In this document: in pieces, positions 35,601 through 45,587 of the stretch
How the letters are laid out: the number at the start of each line of letters is the position of its first letter
Numbering within the stretch: position 1 is the first letter of the stretch
Assembly: GCA_025642065.1 (NCBI GenBank)
Contig: JAODUP010001184.1
Location: 28,498-92,497, forward strand
Reading direction: 5' to 3'
DNA from: Paralvinella palmiformis
Taxonomy: Eukaryota; Annelida; Polychaeta; Terebellida; Alvinellidae
Length of the DNA stretch: 64,000 bases
Program-made: the position numbers and the translations under genes
Notes under the pieces: model-generated
Told to the model about the DNA's origin: nothing
What the model saw: only the letters and a program-made list of their open reading frames with translations
The model's database searches: none

Positions 35601-38600
35601 AACTAGGCTAAAATGGGCCACTTCGCTTGAAAATATAATTTCTATAATTGGAGAGAAACCTTTTCAAGTGATTGTAAGAATGAACATAAAAACCACGAAT
35701 GTTATTCCTGGATGAAAGATAGTAAATCAAATCAGTGGGCCTACAGATTTATACAAATTAACTGTTAATAAATTATCCATTTATTTAAACTAACCCTTCT
35801 CTGTACTGCTATTGATCTTTCCCTCAACATTGATAATGAGTGAAGTACAACATACCCGAATCTTTGGCTGTAATACAGTTTTTCTGGAGTTGTCCAATAT
35901 AGTATGAAACTGGATCATGATGTGATGATCTCTGGGAGAAAACGTGAACAAATTCCTGATTAGCTGGCACGGCAAACAGTGAGTTGTTGCTGGAAAAAAA
36001 AGCAGCCATGTTATTATATGCAGTTAGTGCTACACAAAATTACACACAAATATATACAAAATAAAACTAGTTCAAATATAAAACTTGAAAAATCTACATA
36101 GCATACAGATTATTTAATGCATTGAGTGTCATGATATTAGCACAAAGTACTTATTAAATACATTTTCAAAATACTCTTTCTACCCTTACCTAATGTTAGT
36201 GATTACTCGTGACTTGCGCAAAATTCTGTAAATCTGGTCTTCAATGGCGTGCTGTAGTCGTTTGATTGGAGGAGTTTTCTGAGAAAGAAAACATTACATA
36301 ACGAGTAAAATCCTTGTTAAAATTATTACATAATCGTGATTAATCTTATGCCAGAGGCCATATTGTTTTATTAAGTTGAACAAAATTAATGATGTTGCTA
36401 AAGAAAAAACTTCCTCACAGATTACTTCAAAGATAGAAATGTTACTTAAGATAAATCATGTAGCAAAACAACAAGTTATAAAAATGAGACATTTGATATG
36501 ATAAGGTTTAGTTGTCATGTACATGCACAAACACACACACACACACACACACTAACCTGGCTCCTCGTCTTACTCATCACCATCTGATCATTAATCTCAG
36601 AACTACTCAGTGTACTCATCTCAAATACAAAAAGTGCTCGTGGTGAGCATGGTCTACCAGCCACCACCCAGTCTTTGGGTATCCCCATACCACGGAGCTG
36701 ATCACTTATATATGTCTGTAACTTCAGTCTGAATGTAGAGAGATGGACATGGTTATATCTTGTAATCTGGTTGTTGGATATTATAACAACAAAACAGCAC
36801 AAACAAATCTAACAACTTATGGTATCATGTTCCCAACTTACCTTATTGTGTCTAACACTCGAAACAAACGAACGTAAGTCACATCAAAAGAATTGCCAGG
36901 ATGTACAATCTGCAAAAAACCATCAATGCATAATCAGCAGGCAAACAAGTAACCTAATCACAGACCAAGGCAGAGATATTTATTTGTCTGCTTGTTGCAA
37001 CCAAATGAAAAAGCTGCTGGGGCCACTTAATATCAAGATGAACAAGTGCAGTGGTGACTATTAATGTTACTCTATGATGGTAAGGGCACTTAAAACATAT
37101 CTATCTATGTAATATATAAGTCACTCATTACCATCTAACTTTGCTGCCATTCTTATTTGAAAATTAATATATTTATGGAAAATCCTTTCTCAAATATACT
37201 ATCATATGGGGAGTCACTCTACCACATACAATCAAACAATCATTACTGGTTGAAATAAGTAATATACGTCCATCAAACATAAACTTAACAACAAGGTGAT
37301 TTTTTTCCATGGTATTTTTGGCCTACATACACTTAAATATTTGATATAATCTAATGTTTAATAGGATGTCTGGCTTACATAATTATCAAACTGAGAAAAT
37401 AAATTCAATGAGGGTTCAATTTGAAGCTTTTAAGACTATTGGATTGCTGAAAATATAGATTAACTGAAAGAGCAAACCTTTTATGCGAGACCAATGTGAG
37501 GCCTAACAGGTGATTATGGGATTAATACATGTATCGTCAGTGAAGGAAAACAAATACAAATTATTAATGATCTATTGTTTAAACTTGTTTACAAAACATT
37601 TAAGAATTTTGTAATTAGCAGAAAGTCAAAAGCTCAACAAACTGTAGATGATCAATTTAAACATATTATAATAGAACTTTAGTTATCCAGAATTCAATAC
37701 TGGATCCAGGTATTAATTTACAGTAACACACCATTAACAGATGACTCACTGCACTATGACTTACAATAAGAATGTGTGATATGGAAAACAAATACAACAC
37801 CGCTTTGGCATATTGATACTCAGATGACTGCAGGAAGCTGTGGTATCCCTGAAATGGAAACAGAAGAGCCGTTACATAAACAGATTATTAAATATAGAAA
37901 TTAGAAACAACCCAAACTTTTATATTAAACCACTACTTCAATCAGTATCTTTAGCGACAACAAAGTATCCATTTAAAAAAATTAATCTAGAAAAATAGAA
38001 ATTCTAAATATTGAGTTGTTGCTATTGAAGTTGAGTTGTTTAGCCTTGGTGCTGATCACACATCAGACATTTGGTTGAGGGGAAACTCTCCAAGGAAACA
38101 AATCCCACAAACGCAGGTATTAGCTGATGGTATGAGCTTCGAACCTATATATTGGAGGTACGCGGGACAGAGCTCTTACGTCTTTGATATTAAAGCACCC
38201 CTAAATTCCAATCGAAACACTTAACGGCTGTAAAATAATTTAAAATTCGTTTTTTTAGATATTTTCCTGTTGCTAAATGTTTAGAAAAAATTGTATTTTC
38301 TAACCAGTGGATATTATTACCATTTGGTTTATTTCATCCACCGCTCTATGGCACAAGTCTGTCATCATAACTGTATCGTAACATGAAGATAAGTGTAATA
38401 AGACCAACTTATTGTCGACATCGTAACAGCCTTCAATCTCAACCTGGAAAACAAATATCACAATCACGGTAAATCGCCTGGTATTATTAAACGACCTTAA
38501 ATCACAACAGGACATTTCTTACTGAACAAGTACCAACTGACTTAGCAAACAGCTGCATCAACACGTTTAATGATGCGGCACTCGTTAAAATAAAAAGTCA

Positions 38601-39403
38601 ATGTATTATAAATGTTAAACTTTTAGACATAATAAAGTGCTAAATCAATTATCAAGTAAAAATGCTATAAACAACACATCGTAGTATGGTGATTGTTTTT
38701 ATACGACTCTCAAATAATAATGGCAAGATGCAGTTTATTCATAATATGACCATTTGTTATTCTTACACTATTTGCAATTCTTATGAATATAAATACCAGT
38801 AGCTAACAAGCCATTCAAAGACCAATGACCCAATTACCAAATTTGAATGGTCAATGGTATTTACCTGAAAAAGCAACATTGACTAGCCAAGTTTTAAGAA
38901 AAGCTTTTCTAGAGACGACACATGTCTAATCGCCTCTGGCCACCCACTTCATAAGGTGAGAGTTGTTAACTGACAAGAATTCACACAGTCACTGATAGAT
39001 TTAAAGTTGTTAATAAAATCATTACTTGAATATGCTGTTCCACTGATAGAAAAATTTAGTTTTTATAGAATTGTAGCACTTTTAGAGCCTGTAAAGGCAT
39101 TGTTTTGAAGAATGTGACAATTAAAGGAATAGTGTTATGACACACCAGAAACTACCGGTATATGAAAAGAACACCTCCGCCGAGATAATGGCACAACCTT
39201 CGTTTTGTGTATGGAACAAAACAGAAATTTTGTCTTTGAATTCTGACAGCCCCCGAGTCATGTGATCAGGACACTTTTATATCTCCACATCATACAGTAA
39301 TGAATATCTTATACAAAATAGCTAACACAGTCAAAGTACAAATTCACTATCACCAGCCATTTTCAAATAGATCAGACTCCATTTCTATGAAATCTTAGAT
39401 AAT

Positions 39404-39439
<36 letters not shown>

Positions 39440-42400
39440 CATTCTCTATACTGTAGTTCCATTTTACTATCTATCCATTATGCATATCCAGAAGACAACT
39501 AATCACCTTTTCTATCAATAAAGGTGACATTTCACAAGATAAATAACAAATAGTTCCCAGAAAATTATCTACACACAATTGACAGATACATTACTAAATG
39601 TATTGAGATGTAGGAGCTTATATTAGTTATAAGCTAGGAACATCAAAGCTGAAGAGCCACTGTATACAGTCTGTCTCCATTATAATGCAGTGTCTGGAGT
39701 CTATGGCTGGAAATCCTGATATATATATGTAGATCATGGCTAGCAACACACTTGTGCTCTATCTTTTGCTGGATCATTTTCTCGTGTATTTTCTCCATTT
39801 GAGAACACTGGAATAACCCACCATATCACATTATTTAGGAAAGTCAATTAATACTTTGGTATATTTTCATGTAGGTTACAAAATATAATTATTTTAATCC
39901 AGTTAGAAAGATGAATCATGTCAATACTACTAACACTGATGCCTCTATGTTGCCTTAGTAAATGGGGTTTCACATTTATTGAAACACTGAAAATCTCATC
40001 CTATGTTAGATTCAGTGACCTTGTCTTGATGTGTACTTGGTATAAATAAAATAGCTATTTCCAGTCCTCCAATTTCTCCCTAACCTAGACTAGTGCTGGG
40101 CTAAAATATCATCTGCCAATTTGGCTAAAGAGCCAAAATTATTTTAGCCAAATGAAAATTGGTTTTGCCATTTTTGGGTTGCATGAAAAATGTTACGGCT
40201 TAAGCTATAAATTTAGAAGCACATAAATAATGTCTATAACGATGACATGTACTACAGTAATCCTTGCTGTTTTGATAAAACTACCAACCGTCAATGGTCT
40301 GCTGATCCTTGGTGCTTAACCAAGTAATCTTTTCCATCGACAAAAACATTTGACATCTTGGTTAGTTGGTACTAACACATATGTTGCATCTGAACAATCT
40401 ATTTTTATTAATTAACCAACAAAAGGTCATGAACCAGTCATTTTTTATAAGTCGTGGCCTTGTAAGCTCACTATTTTGCCATGTTTTCTCTCTCTTCATT
40501 CGTCCATTCCTGATTTAGCTTTTAATTCATAATTAAGAAATAATGTACACAAGTAAAAATGACAAACACTGGTCGAAAAATTCCTGTAAACAGCAAAATA
40601 TCAGAACGAACCTGTAAGATGAAGCTAAGATTCCATATATGCAGGATGCGATTTGTATAATTCCATATAAACATTTTCAGTATATTGAAACATGGCTAAC
40701 CAGTCCAAATTGCAGCTTTGTACAATTGATCTATCACATAATCCTGTTTTTATTGATGAAGTATCTCCCTCATATATATCATACAAGAATATTTCAAATC
40801 GTGCTAAGCAATGACACTAACCATTCTGATGTGTTCCACACCATTAATAACATCATAGTAGTATATGATATGAGTTAGGTGAAGTGGGGATGGATGAAGC
40901 ATATATAATATTAACCAACCATCCAATAGGAAACTCCTCCACAACACCACACATTTCTGATGAGATCACATCTAAAAACTTTGGAAACGTAGAAAGCAAA
41001 GAAAACACATAATCTGGTCAAGGAGCTACAATTCAATGGGGAGAAATTCCAACAATAATTCAGGTTTACCAGAGATCAGTTTGTTGTCTTACACGGTGAA
41101 ATTCTGCCAATTTGTTCGGGAAAGACTCGTCACTGATGTTATTTTCTTGATTCCCCATCCAATTTTGTACTAACTAATTAAGTTGGTGCATGAATCTCTT
41201 CATGGAGCATTTCTGTTTACTTCATACACAGCCATTCAGAGCTGCAGGATAAATTGTATGTCGCATCCGGACATACGGAAACCTTCGTTCATTTACATGT
41301 TTTTCCATTTTTGCCGCGTCTTAAAGCTGATATTCCATATACGCAGTATATGCATATGTGACAGTGCGGTATCCATGCATTTTTGGACACCCTCCTCCTG
41401 ACCTATTTCCCTTGGGAAAGTCTGCCTGTGCTGTAAAATTCAAGTCATATTTGCATTAAACCTGTAATGCAACATGTGACATTGCAGTAGTGTACGTGAC
41501 ATTGCAGTATCCATGTGTTTCAGACACCCCTCTCACCCTCTGACCTATTTTTCTTGGGAAAGCCTGCCTGGACACTAGAATCAGATTGATTCAGCACCAA
41601 TTGCTACATGAAGCGATCCGTTTTGTTGCATTTGCAAATCGCAGTCGCACATGTGGAATCACGCTCTTATGTTTTCCATTTTTTGTCTGATTCGCATAAC
41701 GGAATCTCGGCTTAAGTTGTTGTGGTTTTTGCATTTTGCCAATTTGGCGAAGCGTCCATTTTTTTCTATAGCACAATTGGTGATCAACAGCACTAGCCTA
41801 GCTAGCAGAGTAAGATTTTCCATTCGGTATCTTGCTTGAGATTTGTTGTTGTGTTGTACATTCAATATGGAAACATATTGGTTTTTATATCATAACACTT
41901 TCTCTATATATTCATAGCAGTAGACTGTGTATCCAAATTCAGGATGACTCACCAAGGATGAAAAATTCAGGATGAATAGTACCTAAGTTTACTAGTAAAT
42001 CATAAAAGTCAACAAAGAAGAATGAAGTTATTCCAGGAGGGCGATAGAGAAATAGGAAGTTATCAGTAAATGAACAGTGAGAAATTGCAATCCAGATAGC
42101 CTCGAAACTAAAACTGACCAGGACAGAATGGGACTTTACTTTGACTTTATTGGATACCAGAAAGCCAACACCATCTCTACATCCCAGTGATGTGGTTGGT
42201 GGTAAAAGGAATGGAATTTTTCATTATGATCAAGGACCCTAGGGCATGGACATAACGTTTCAAGATCATTTGCATATCTTGGTTTGAGACTGAGCAGTGG
42301 CAAATGAGCATTAAACATCATCAGGTCAAGGTTTGATCAGTTCTGGAATGATAAGATATTCAAGTCACCATAAGTGAACGCCAAGCCAAAACGGTTTATT

Positions 42401-44373
42401 ATAGCTAGTAGACAAAACAAGAATTAATCAATATTTCTACTAAAAATTAACATAAAATTTGAGTCACATCATAATTAAATTATAAAGGTGATTTTTGTAA
42501 TATATGCATAAAATAAAAGCTAATAATATTAATAATATAATGTATATTGTGACTGTACTATGATTAAGCAAAAACAAGATAAAGCTCATGATTAGATCAA
42601 GATTGTACACAAACTAAAGCTATATACACAGAGTTGGGTTTTCTGGTTTTCTTGAAATGTGGATCATAATCTTTCTGATGGTTAGCAGAAGTAGATAAGC
42701 TAGAAGATATACAACTGAAACAGTTATTTCTCTATGTTTCAGTTTGGTTTTGCCACATTCAGCAATGATTAAGACTCAGACCTCAATAATCTTGTTGGTT
42801 AATGTGTAGCAACAAGTTCTTCTTGGTACATAAGGGCAGTTCCACTTAGTTGGTGCCTTGTAAAAGATTTCTTACTGTGATCTGTTCTCCACTAATGACT
42901 AACACAGGATAGTCAATTCTAGTGTGACGTGCTCTTGCTTGTGAGTGCTAGTGATCAGACGTTTTGTGGATGACTCGTTAAAGAGTTTGGATACCTCCAG
43001 AGGAGGCTATTACCATAATCTAGCTGAGACGTAACCAAAACATATACAAGTATCTTACAGATATTAGTTGTTGTGAATGGCTAGATTTGGTAAACACTAC
43101 TGATCCAGTACTGACAAGGTTTTGACAATACACTGACATATTTGTTACTCCATCAGCAGGTAACTGTCAAAGGTCACATCCAAATTATTCACACGTTCCG
43201 GTACATGCGTGGTGATAGCATCAGCTTTCAGATGAAGATCTTGTATATGCTTTACCTGGTGCTTAAAGACAATCACCTTTGTTCTGTCCCGGTAAGCTTC
43301 GACATGTTGATATTCATACAATCACTTATATCAGATAGGCAAGCTTCCGATCTGGTCAAGATATTTCCCCACAGGGTCAAATAATCATTTTAACCACCAG
43401 TGCCTAAATATTCCACATGTTTAGCATCACATGATATAGGATCATTCAGTACGGTATTATTTATACATACCGAGTTTTCTATCTGGTCTGCTTCGCCCAA
43501 ATCAGAACCCTGATGAATGAAAGGAAGTCATTCAATTAGTGTGAGTCTGTCAGATTATCATAGTGGAAGAGTAGCTACCAAATTAGACAAAAATTAGCAA
43601 ACTATCATTAAATTTAGCAAATTTAATGAGTGAATCATAAGAAATAACACAGCTAAATAGTAACCACCATTATTTGCACTTATCAGTGTACAATTAGCAT
43701 TATAATAAATACTATTACAAGAATGGAATCACAACCAATTCCACATATACATACATTACTATTATTATTATCATCATCTAAACAAAACACTTGACCAAAG
43801 ATTTGAGAAGATAATCAGTTACAAAAACAGCAATTTCATAGTCAAATGGGTGAGTTACGGAGTGAGTGAATTTATTTAGTACCCTTCTGATAATCTGGAA
43901 CATAAGGCTGAAGGGTGACTCACCAGAAAAACAAGAAGTTTCAATAAAACACTCACTTGATAGGTGTGCAAGACCAACTACACAAAAGGAGTTTTACTTC
44001 TTTTCGTGAAGACAATGATCTTCTAATTGAGACTTGCCAGCGATTTTTTTCTAATTTAGTAATTCCACCATTGAATCCATATTGTTAAGTACAATACTAC
44101 TCTTACTGCTAAAATGCAACTTTTTGGATTTTCTAATAATTTATTCTTATGAACCCTAAAATTTCTGTACACTAATGCTACTACTACAATGTTAGTTTTA
44201 AACTTTTATTATGACTTTCACTTCTGCATGAAAAAAAAAAACAGGCATAATAGCATACCTGAAATATGTCTGCATTGATGAAGGAATTGAGAAATGACGC
44301 CTTCGTTTCGTGGACATTGTGCCGACTTTTACCCAACACTGAAACTACGCACACCTCATTATGTGGAAGATTT
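27881..44373 (-). CDS. SMG8: SMG8, SMG1-kinase complex subunit in nonsense-mediated mRNA decay (5' partial)
   Basis: SMG8 pairs with SMG9 and binds the SMG1 kinase, restraining its phosphorylation of UPF1 in NMD. Nineteen exons, 5' to 3': 44259-44373, 43471-43509, 38321-38443, 37765-37848, 36842-36909, 36557-36728, 36190-36278, 35856-35989, 33934-34163, 33001-33140, 32697-32784, 31416-31565, 30783-30923, 30349-30601, 29771-30019, 29206-29358, 28803-28924, 28269-28327, 27881-28067. All phases agree and sum to 864 full codons plus TAA. Diagnostic pieces in SMG8 order: EVCVVSVLGKS, RLQHAIEDQIYRILRKSRV, VPANQEFVHVF, FREFLWQHVEL, GFDDNVGRNP, CNCGNKQA, TEYLPGMIHS, LLPWDI, GFEYECPRGHRYFLSGPDK, YWVLRLPYP. 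Only the N-terminal exon is missing (human SMG8 is ~991 residues). The protein stops right after LRLPYP, where human SMG8 continues for about 30 residues. Confidence 0.95.
28269..28327 (-). CDS. SMG8: SMG8 exon (59 bp)
   Basis: Encodes ETAGKVVHNDMPLYYPCHC. The NDMPLY core is shared with vertebrate SMG8. Donor CTGTAG|GTAAGA. Confidence 0.9.
28803..28924 (-). CDS. SMG8: SMG8 exon: GFEYECPRGHRYF segment
   Basis: Encodes IGFEYECPRGHRYFLSGPDK. It carries the conserved C-terminal Cys/His segment of SMG8. Donor TTCAAG|GTCATT is a weak match, but the phase is right. Confidence 0.9.
29050..29160 (-). mobile_element. Degenerate tRNA-derived SINE in SMG8 intron
   Basis: On the minus strand: GGGCCTAATTGGTAGTGCTC (A-box-like), then AGTTCAATGCC (B-box-like), then GTATGGCTGAAGGG. 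It is related to the fragments at 33440-33620 and 43855-43930. Confidence 0.5.
29206..29358 (-). CDS. SMG8: SMG8 exon: LLPWDI segment
   Basis: Encodes GVDQPGFLHGGNFLLPWDIT then a basic stretch (TGRKGKQRKPHKF). Acceptor ATTTACTAG, donor AAAG|GTGAGA. Confidence 0.92.
29514..29540. repeat. (GT)n microsatellite
   Basis: About 13 GT units with one interruption, in an SMG8 intron. Confidence 0.85.
29771..30019 (-). CDS. SMG8: SMG8 exon: TEYLPGMIHS segment
   Basis: Encodes an acidic/Ser-rich linker then STTEYLPGMIHSDSPADLL and PKFPSWYLL, near-diagnostic for SMG8. A plus-strand open frame over the same bases is a shadow. Confidence 0.94.
30209..30256. repeat. (CA)n microsatellite
   Basis: About 23 CA units with one GA interruption, in an SMG8 intron. 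Confidence 0.9.
30349..30601 (-). CDS. SMG8: SMG8 exon: NYDFY/CCSKLEHYELPVF segment
   Basis: Encodes TANYDFYLKLETQCCSKLEH, LPVFQPSTS and an acidic linker ending LSFALSLG. Acceptor TTTCTTTGCAG. Confidence 0.93.
30783..30923 (-). CDS. SMG8: SMG8 exon: CNCGNKQA segment
   Basis: Encodes LHRVPEIPETDSNASLPVM and AACNCGNKQAEREDPFDHR. The CNCG motif is a conserved SMG8 landmark. The plus-strand open frame at 30820-31077 is a shadow. Confidence 0.93.
31416..31565 (-). CDS. SMG8: SMG8 exon: QHARGPA segment
   Basis: Encodes EAEQVFRQHARGPAAEKYL and ECERLWHSGKQQCEEISLTG. It matches the QHARGPA..KY motif of SMG8. Confidence 0.93.
32573..32603. repeat. (TA)n microsatellite
   Basis: About 15 TA units in an SMG8 intron. 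Confidence 0.9.
32697..32784 (-). CDS. SMG8: SMG8 exon (88 bp)
   Basis: Encodes RCSKIVPLAESAYREGLPPF, then YTRSYHQNK. Acceptor GCTAATTAG, donor AACAAA|GTAAGT. Confidence 0.92.
33001..33140 (-). CDS. SMG8: SMG8 exon (140 bp)
   Basis: Encodes LPSIETWLEAGNKLFSFFIL, GTLKSLLEIDGRFSE. Donor GAACT|GTAAGT. Confidence 0.92.
33440..33620 (-). mobile_element. Degenerate tRNA-derived SINE in SMG8 intron
   Basis: Minus strand: TGATGCAGTTGTTAATGGAC (A-box-like), GTTCAGATACC (B-box-like), then CATATGTCCCAGGTGTGACC, CAAGGCTAAATATT and a CACTCACTCA tail. Confidence 0.6.
33934..34163 (-). CDS. SMG8: SMG8 exon: FREFLWQHVEL segment
   Basis: Encodes a Ser/Thr/Asn-rich linker then NGFREFLWQHVELAQLKGFD and DNVGRNPVPAIFV. 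It is one of the strongest SMG8 signatures. Confidence 0.95.
35856..35989 (-). CDS. SMG8: SMG8 exon: VPANQEFVHVF segment
   Basis: Encodes NNSLFAVPANQEFVHVFSQR and a DPVSYYIGQL helix. Acceptor TTTTTTTCCAG. Confidence 0.94.
36190..36278 (-). CDS. SMG8: SMG8 exon: RLQHAIEDQIYRI segment
   Basis: Encodes KRLQHAIEDQIYRILRKSRV, nearly identical to vertebrate SMG8. Confidence 0.95.
36557..36728 (-). CDS. SMG8: SMG8 exon: DWVVAGRPCSPRALFVFE segment
   Basis: Encodes KDWVVAGRPCSPRALFVFEM. It corresponds to the end of the N-terminal G-like domain. A (CA)n tract begins directly after the donor. Confidence 0.93.
36842..36909 (-). CDS. SMG8: SMG8 exon (68 bp)
   Basis: Encodes IVHPGNSFDVTYVRLFRVLD, matching the VHPxxSFD motif of SMG8. 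Confidence 0.93.
37765..37848 (-). CDS. SMG8: SMG8 exon (84 bp)
   Basis: Encodes YAKAVLYLFSISHILI, the YLFS-x-x-HIL helix that runs into VHP. Confidence 0.92.
38010..38225 (-). mobile_element. Degenerate tRNA-derived SINE in SMG8 intron
   Basis: Minus strand: tRNA-like GGGTGCTTTAATATC with B-box GGTTCGAAGCTC, then GTCTGATGTGTGATCAGCAC and CAAGGCTAAACAACTC. It shares its 3' body with the SINE at 33440-33620. Confidence 0.5.
38321..38443 (-). CDS. SMG8: SMG8 exon (123 bp)
   Basis: Encodes DVDNKLVLLHLSSCYDTVMM, the LYLLLTS-like strand of SMG8. Acceptor TTTTCCAG, donor CAAATG|GTAATA. Confidence 0.9.
39407..39437. repeat. (CT)n microsatellite
   Basis: About 15 CT units in the large SMG8 intron. 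Confidence 0.9.
41358..41570. repeat. Two diverged copies of a ~73-bp block
   Basis: Copy 1 (41358-41428) and copy 2 (41496-41570) share GTGACAKTGCRGTATCCATG, GACACC and TGACCTATTT-CTTGGGAAAG-CTGCCTG. A third partial start lies near 41476. Confidence 0.75.
43471..43509 (-). CDS. SMG8: SMG8 mini-exon (39 bp)
   Basis: Encodes GSDLGEADQIENS between AG and GTATGT, phase 0 on both sides. It is supported by phase and position; the sequence itself is not conserved, so it may be alternatively used. Confidence 0.7.
43855..43930 (-). mobile_element. SINE 3'-end fragment in SMG8 intron
   Basis: The plus strand reads GAGTGAGTGAATTTATTTAG, then GGAACATAAGGCTGAAGGGT. It matches the reverse of the 3' half of the SINE at 33440-33620. 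Confidence 0.4.
44259..44373 (-). CDS. SMG8: SMG8 first visible exon
   Basis: Encodes NLPHNEVCVVSVLGKSRHNV, matching the EICVVGIFGK start of the SMG8 G-like domain. It begins with one base of a split codon, so a short N-terminal exon lies at higher coordinates. Confidence 0.9.
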
Positions 44374-45587
44374 CTGAAAATAATTTTTTATAGTGTGTAT
44401 TACATATTTTGGTGTTAAATCAACTAATAAACTACTAATATCTATGTGATGTTCCACAAGGATCAAATCTTAGACCTTGTATTAATTATCTGCATATTTA
44501 AATGACTTAACAAATTTTCTAACAGATGAAGTAATATTATTTGCCACTGATGCATTTATTTATTCTGATAAGAGGCTTATAAGTTATATATATATATATA
44601 TTAAAGAATTGAATAACAACATAAAAAAATTCAAAGGCTAATGGGACCTGAATACTTGTGTCAACTCTTGCCACTTGAGAAAAGTAACACAAAAACCCAG
44701 GTTATCCAGTCAAACACACACACACAGTTACATGATCTGAAATAATTGTAATCATCATTTCCTGATGCAAATGTAATCAATTACATCATAAATGTAATTA
44801 TAAATCAATTATTACTATTCATGTTTACACAAGGTTTTTGATTATTTACCATGTTATATCATGGCAAAACATCTATATTAAAACAGCCTTGAGAAAGACG
44901 GCCCATTTAGCATACTGTGTGCACCAAAGTGGCCGTAAAATACTAACGTTTACATTCCTTGAGAAAGCAATATTATGTGGTTTCAAGTTTCAACTGCATC
45001 CCAACCTGGAGTGAGTTTATAAACTGTATTTCTTGTATATGTTATAATTATCCCACATATTACATATAACTTACATGATTATTGTCATGCCATACATGAT
45101 AAGTCTGGTTGCTAAATATATGTTTCCCAAACATTCAAACAATGCCAACTGATTTAACTGGGATATTAGTGCATTAGTGTGTTTATGAATATGGGGTGTT
45201 TGTCTATATCATAAGTCTATCCAGCTGTGATCTGGTTGTAAAGGGAGCCAGGTAGACAATTGGTGGTTTAATTAGCAGGATTTACCATTGTGTGTTATAA
45301 TGCAGTGTATTTCTCTGGGCTGTGGGTAAATTGGTAAAATCATCTTGTTGTATGAGTAAGTAAGTAAGTAATTTATTCACTAACAACATTGTGATATAAT
45401 AATACAGGTACATAATATGTTAGATTGTCTATCCATAAATGTGATGTTGTTAGCCAGGACAGCCAATAGCCATAAAGACTGTCTTCCACAGCGTTCCAAG
45501 ACACAATTAAACACAAATTAAAACAAATAAATCAACAATGATTCGAGATGATGTGAAATAATGAATGGTGAGTGATGGTGAAGGTAG
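44374..45587. other. SMG8 5' intron or upstream DNA
   Basis: AT-rich. The dispersed repeat of 125-180 recurs inverted near 44893-44955. A GTAA-type simple repeat lies at about 45354-45372. No start exon for SMG8 was identified. Confidence 0.4.

Larger units (their letters stand above)
38444..43470. other. Large SMG8 intron
   Basis: A 5-kb intron with no exon found. It holds a (CT)n tract (39407-39437), a duplicated ~73-bp block at 41358-41428 and 41496-41570, and a scattered motif like AGATTCCRTATAYGCA at about 40627 and 41330 (plus) and 41690 (minus). No transposase is recognised. Confidence 0.5.
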
